This document shows, in pieces, positions 4,893 to 5,389 of a DNA stretch of 5,389 nt. The DNA is from DATLAN01 sp035527455. Lineage in GTDB: Bacteria; Planctomycetota; Planctomycetia; Pirellulales; Thermoguttaceae. The stretch is taken from NCBI GenBank assembly GCA_035527455.1, contig DATLAN010000411.1, positions 1 to 5,389 on the forward strand. Direction: 5' to 3'. The notes beneath the pieces were generated by a model. The model did no database searches. It saw only the letters and a list, made by a program, of their open reading frames with translations, and was not told the origin of the DNA. The translations under genes and the position numbers were made by a program. The number at the start of each line of letters is the position of its first letter. Positions within the stretch are counted from its first letter, which is position 1.

Positions 4893-5389
4893 TTGTACAC
4901 GTACCCGGAACCCTACAGGCTACAGGCCCCGATGCCGCAGGAGACGCTCTCGGGGCGGCTGCTCCCCGGCAACTCCGCCTCGCCGCGCTATTCGGCGCTC
5001 GGGGAGGTAGTGCCCATCGGAAGCGGCCCGCGCGGCTTCGCGCCGCCGGCCTCCATGCCGAATCTTGCCGTTTTGACGGAAGCGGGCGGCGGCTACGGAT
5101 ACGGGTTCGGCGATACGTACATCGACAACAGTTGGGGTTCGCTCCAGCAACTGCTCGAATGGTCGCAGTCCGATCCCTACTACGGCGCCCCGTCCTACTT
5201 CGCGCAGTTCGTGTACCCGCCGTCGCAGGGCGGCGACTACAACCCCGACTGGCTTACTGCGCCGATGGATCCCCTGGCGCCGACCACCCCCGGCACGATG
5301 GCATACCTCCGGGCCGGCGCCGGACTAGACCGCACCATGCTGCGCATGTTCGTCGATCTCGCGACGGATCCCGGCCTGGAGTTCGATGC
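4893..5389 (+). CDS. Unrecognised probable virion protein, TTG start, 3' end outside the window
   Basis: An open frame of 165 codons running off the window, without a stop. It begins at TTG one base after the second HNH stop, behind AAGGAAGGA (4879-4887). The next in-frame ATG (4932, residue 14) has no SD-like sequence before it. G/C at third positions matches the structural genes. No family is recognised. The N-terminal half is low in charge and rich in Pro, Gly, Ser and Tyr (YTYPEPYRLQAPMPQE at 2-17; a GGGYGYGFGD patch at 65-74). It is followed by a helix-like NSWGSLQQLLEWSQSDPYYG (79-98), an aromatic/Pro segment (102-120), a Pro-rich linker (124-134) and the start of a helical region (MLRMFVDLATDPG, 149-161). 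There is no signal peptide or membrane span. Position after the adaptor suggests a structural or tail-related protein, but nothing in the sequence proves it. Coding confidence is high, function unknown. Confidence 0.78.
   Translation, partial: MYTYPEPYRLQAPMPQETLSGRLLPGNSASPRYSALGEVVPIGSGPRGFAPPASMPNLAVLTEAGGGYGYGFGDTYIDNSWGSLQQLLEWSQSDPYYGAPSYFAQFVYPPSQGGDYNPDWLTAPMDPLAPTTPGTMAYLRAGAGLDRTMLRMFVDLATDPGLEFD

Overview
The window looks like part of the virion-morphogenesis module of a tailed double-stranded DNA phage (Caudoviricetes) or prophage. The host appears to be a GC-rich bacterium: GC is about 60% by eye, G/C is favoured at third codon positions, and most starts have Shine-Dalgarno (SD) sites. 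All seven supported genes lie on the + strand and are tightly packed. Nothing in the window shows host genes, integration sites, tRNAs or lysogeny functions, so phage and prophage cannot be told apart here. Product names rest on motif reading and gene order, not on database searches.

Layout: (1) 1-963, scaffold-like protein. (2) 1014-2498, probable HK97-fold major capsid protein. (3) 2525-2560, strong GC hairpin plus short T-run, a probable terminator. (4) 2577-3053, free-standing HNH endonuclease with three NUMOD3-type repeats. (5) 3066-3494, small unrecognised protein. (6) 3505-4374, probable head-tail adaptor/connector. (7) 4379-4891, second NUMOD3-HNH endonuclease. (8) 4893 to the window end, a partial gene starting at TTG, Gly/Pro/Tyr-rich and unrecognised. 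A sigma70-like promoter candidate (583-611) lies inside the scaffold gene. Together with the terminator it could outline a capsid-specific transcription unit.

How the parts fit: the scaffold would direct coat assembly into a procapsid and then leave, and the adaptor would extend the portal ring toward the tail. The two HNH genes are not expected to have virion roles. They look like homing endonucleases placed between conserved structural genes. The SD sites of the genes downstream of both HNH genes overlap or lie inside the end of the HNH coding sequence, so the insertions fit the structural operon without apparent damage to neighbouring reading frames. The most notable features are this pair of related but differently spaced homing genes, the possible capsid transcription unit, and a perfect inverted repeat in the first codons of the capsid gene.
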